DNA from: CAZCFB01 sp964511535
Lineage (GTDB): Bacteria; Myxococcota_A; Polyangia; GCA-2747355; CAZCFB01
Length of the DNA stretch: 64,000 nucleotides
Direction of reading: 5' to 3'
Assembly (NCBI GenBank): GCA_964511535.1
Contig: CAZEFW010000021.1
Coordinates: 10,300 to 74,299, forward strand
The notes below the pieces were generated by a model. The model was not told the origin of the DNA. It did no database searches and saw only the letters and a program-made list of their open reading frames with translations. Of this stretch, positions 61,637-64,000 are shown piece by piece (the first letter of the stretch is position 1; every line of letters starts with the position of its first letter). Position numbers and translations under genes: made by a program.

Positions 61637-62329
61637 TCACTTCACCCGGGAGATCTCGCAGCTGTAGATGAAGCCGGCTGCCTTTGAGCCAGGCGTGGAT
61701 CCCTTCTTGTGGTAGGGCCACATGCGGATGAAGCCGGTGCGCTTCTCTGTGAAGAAACCGGCCAGCAGATGGCCGCTCTGAACCGCGCGCACGCCCCCGA
61801 TCAGGCCGCTGAACATCCAGGCCAGGCTGTTGTCGTCCACAGCGCAGTCCAGGGCGTACAGCCTGCCCGGCTCCAGGTCCATCAGCGCCAGGTAGATGCC
61901 GCTGATCGGGTCCTTGTTCTTCCAGGAGACGCCGGCGGCCCAGCCGCCACCCTCCACAGGGCTCCAGGCAGCATCCCAGTGGAGCATGGCGATCATGCTC
62001 TTGCCATGGGTCGGCTTGCCCGGAGTCAGGACGATGGGCGCCGCTGGCTTGGCGGGGGCGCGAGACCGCTTCTTGCTCGCGCGCGCCTGCTTGCGCAGGT
62101 GGTCGTAAAAGGCGCGCTTCTCCTCCCGGGACAGGGGCTTCGGCGGCCGGGCCTGGCTCGCGGAAGGCGGCCGGATCCTCGGTTCGACGGCCGCCTTTTT
62201 GGCCCGCTGAACCTTGATCTTGGAGAAGTCGAAGCGGGGCTTTTCGGCCCCTGCTTGCGTGGGCGCCATGAGCAGTGACAGAGATAACATCAGCGTGAGC
62301 GACGAGAGTGGCGTGCGAAGGGTGGTCAT
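61637..62329 (-). CDS. Secreted protein of unknown function
   Basis: The 230-residue protein has a signal peptide (LTLMLSLSLLMAPTQAGA). A Lys/Arg/Pro-rich segment (about 30-95) is followed by a globular domain of about 130 residues with DAAWSPVEGGGWAAGVSWKN, YLALMDLEPGRLYALDC and TGFIRMWPYHKKG, which suggests beta strands. Two cysteines (in ALDC and IYSC) may pair. I do not recognise a family. It is convergent with the WD40 kinase gene, 16 bases from its stop, and lies 45 bases after the gene at 62375. Confidence 0.65.
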   Translation of the reverse strand: MTTLRTPLSSLTLMLSLSLLMAPTQAGAEKPRFDFSKIKVQRAKKAAVEPRIRPPSASQARPPKPLSREEKRAFYDHLRKQARASKKRSRAPAKPAAPIVLTPGKPTHGKSMIAMLHWDAAWSPVEGGGWAAGVSWKNKDPISGIYLALMDLEPGRLYALDCAVDDNSLAWMFSGLIGGVRAVQSGHLLAGFFTEKRTGFIRMWPYHKKGSTPGSKAAGFIYSCEISRVK

Positions 62330-62374
62330 GATCAGTCGTCCTGTCGTTGCGTCCGCGGCGATGGCGGGGCGCGC

Positions 62375-63901
62375 TCACGCGCCCGCGTCCACCACATGCG
62401 TGACGGTCCAGCCGGCGTCGTCTCCGTCGATGAAGCCGGGCTTCCATTCGTTGGTGGTGGATGCGGCCTTCATGGCCGGCGCCATGGGGCTGCCGGTGGT
62501 GGCGTTCCAGCAGGAGAAGGTGGTGGAGCGGTAGCGGTAGCGCTGAACCTCCATGGCCTCGTGCAGCCAGGGCGACTCCGACTGGGCGTCGTCGAGCTGC
62601 ACCTCCAGTTGGTCCAGGTCCACCAGGTCGGCCACGCCGGCCCCCACCAGCAGCCAGCCGCGCTGGTCATGGCGCAGCAGCCCATGTCGCGCGGCGCCGT
62701 ACCGGCCGAGCAGGGTCACGGGTTCGAAGCCGCGGCTCGCGAACGCATCGGGCGCGGCGGGCGGCCCCTGGCCCAGGGGCAACGCCACCAGGGGCGCGTT
62801 GTCCGGGCGGATCTCGGGCCAGGGGGGCAGGTCCTCGGGCCTGTCGGCCTCGAAGGTGAAGGTGCCGAAGTTGACCCCCACCACCTCGCCCTGGCCGTCG
62901 CGCAGGGGGCCTGGCGACCTGTCAGCGGCGGGCCGGCGGCTGTCCAGGGAGGTCACCCCGGCCAGGGCCAGCTCCCGCGGCACGGGACATGCCTCCTGCA
63001 GCTCCCGGCGCAGCATGGCCAGGGCCGCACCGCGGTCCTCACCCCAGCCCACCGCGGTCCCGGCGAAGCCGTCCGCGGCCAGCCAGGCGGCGCCGAGCGG
63101 AACCTCGCCCTGCCACAGGGCCGCGCGCATGCCCTTGATCGCCACGGCCAGGGCCAGCTCCGGACCGCCGGGGAACTCGGCCGGCAGCAGCAGCCGGGCC
63201 GGCACCGCAGGCCGCGGGTCCAGCTCGGCCATCATGGCGGCGAAGGTATCCACCGGGTGGCCCTCGGCCCGCAGGTCAGCCCGGCAGAGCAGGCTCAGCG
63301 GCGGCGGCACGGGCGGCCGGGCCAGCGGGTCCACCCGGTAGGGCGACACCCCGTCGAGCACATGGCCGGTGTAGAGGTCCGTGTAGGAGATGGAGGTCTC
63401 CTTGCGCCGGCCGTCATCGCCGTAGACCAGCTCGAAGTGGCTCGGCCCCTCGCGCATGGCCAGGGTGCCCCCACGCATGCTGGGCCCGCGGGGCAGGATG
63501 TCCGGCAGGGGCGGCTCCGGGTCGAAGTGCGCATCGCCATGGCGCCACCCCTCGGGCGCGTCCGCGGGGGCCGGCAGATCGGCCGCACCGGTCTTCACCC
63601 ACGGCGAAGCGCTGCTGGTGGGCACGAACGAGTGCTCCAGCGCGGCCCACGGCACGAGCCACTCCTCCCCGTCACCCGCCTCCCGAAGGTAGACCAGCCG
63701 CCGCTCGCCGCCGTGGGTCTGCAGCACCCGCGCGCCGTCACCCAGCCGCTGCACCGCCGCGTCGAAGCAGCGGACAGCGTGGTCCATGGTGAGCAGCGAG
63801 CGCCGCACCGCCCGGTTGGCCGTACGGATCGGCACCTCGCCCACCTCCATCAGCCAGTCACGCCGCGCCAGCTGCTCGAAGATCTCCTTGGGATCCCCCA
63901 T
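62375..63901 (-). CDS. Protein of unknown function, 508 residues
   Basis: I chose the ATG at 63901 because GGAGG lies seven bases upstream; the frame stays open to 63991 through low-complexity DNA. It has no signal peptide or membrane helix. The N-terminus is MGDPKEIFEQLARRDW, and the body is Pro/Ala/Leu-rich with Trp and Asp scattered (WLVPWAALEHSFVP, ALWQGEVPLGAAWLAADG, NAPLVALPLGQGPP). I recognise no motif. It may be co-transcribed with the secreted protein gene that follows. Confidence 0.55.
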   Translation of the reverse strand: MGDPKEIFEQLARRDWLMEVGEVPIRTANRAVRRSLLTMDHAVRCFDAAVQRLGDGARVLQTHGGERRLVYLREAGDGEEWLVPWAALEHSFVPTSSASPWVKTGAADLPAPADAPEGWRHGDAHFDPEPPLPDILPRGPSMRGGTLAMREGPSHFELVYGDDGRRKETSISYTDLYTGHVLDGVSPYRVDPLARPPVPPPLSLLCRADLRAEGHPVDTFAAMMAELDPRPAVPARLLLPAEFPGGPELALAVAIKGMRAALWQGEVPLGAAWLAADGFAGTAVGWGEDRGAALAMLRRELQEACPVPRELALAGVTSLDSRRPAADRSPGPLRDGQGEVVGVNFGTFTFEADRPEDLPPWPEIRPDNAPLVALPLGQGPPAAPDAFASRGFEPVTLLGRYGAARHGLLRHDQRGWLLVGAGVADLVDLDQLEVQLDDAQSESPWLHEAMEVQRYRYRSTTFSCWNATTGSPMAPAMKAASTTNEWKPGFIDGDDAGWTVTHVVDAGA

Positions 63902-64000
63902 CAGTGCCCTCCTCGTTGCGAGGGTAGCACGGCGCCCCCCCAACCACAGCCCGTCCCCCGAACCCCATCCCCATCCCCCCCCGCTCCCCATCCCGCCCCC
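63902..64000. other. C-rich low-complexity window end
   Basis: From about 63930 the sequence is dominated by runs of C with CCCCATCCC words. It may be a contig edge or natural low-complexity DNA. I see no gene or signal in it beyond the ribosome binding site of the gene at 63901. Confidence 0.6.

Overview
The window is GC-rich DNA from one bacterial chromosome and is densely coding. It looks like a Myxococcota or other deltaproteobacteria-like lineage, probably uncultivated. The signs are many lipoproteins with low-complexity stalks, MJ0042-type zinc-ribbon/TM/TPR proteins, Cys-Asp repeats of the C-x-D-G-x-D-N-D-G-D-G type, a giant TPR protein, and a gmx1-like sigma factor beside a Ser/Thr kinase-WD40 protein. 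A dissimilatory sulfite reductase operon points to anaerobic sulfur metabolism. No rRNA, tRNA, transposase, phage gene or CRISPR array was recognised.

Layout. 1-12.3 kb: an STT3-like oligosaccharyltransferase (cut by the window edge), a beta-helix lipoprotein on a repetitive Lys/Pro stalk, a radical SAM protein, a trypsin-CAP fusion lipoprotein, a DUF4185-like lipoprotein, an RpoD-like sigma factor and a membrane-anchored class C beta-lactamase-fold hydrolase. 12.3-31 kb, all on the minus strand: a small Cys protein, an NCS1 permease, a hybrid histidine kinase, a 4154-residue TPR protein, a TPR lipoprotein and a GT4 glycosyltransferase. 31-33.2 kb: a second stalked lipoprotein and a Wza-like export protein. 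33.2-33.6 kb: a tandem-repeat block. 33.6-39.5 kb: dsrA-dsrB-dsrD-dsrN-dsrL, read on the minus strand from a promoter near 39.63 kb. 39.9-48.1 kb: an exopolysaccharide locus with two exosortase-system-type hydrolases, a flippase, a serine acetyltransferase-like enzyme, a GT4, a Wzz-like protein and a beta-barrel. 48.1-64 kb: an LRR lipoprotein, two zinc-ribbon/TM/TPR proteins, an EEP-family lipoprotein, a divergent sigma factor/ZAS-kinase-nSTAND-WD40 pair and two unknown proteins.

How it fits together. DsrAB with DsrD suggests sulfite reduction. DsrN would make the siroheme amide cofactor, and DsrL would link the enzyme to NAD(P)H. DsrC and DsrMKJOP are not in the window. Around this core are cell-surface functions: polysaccharide assembly and export, possible N-glycosylation, and displayed lipoproteins. 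Several gene ends and one gene start lie inside short palindromic repeats, so repeat elements appear to have settled at gene borders and in places supply start or stop codons.
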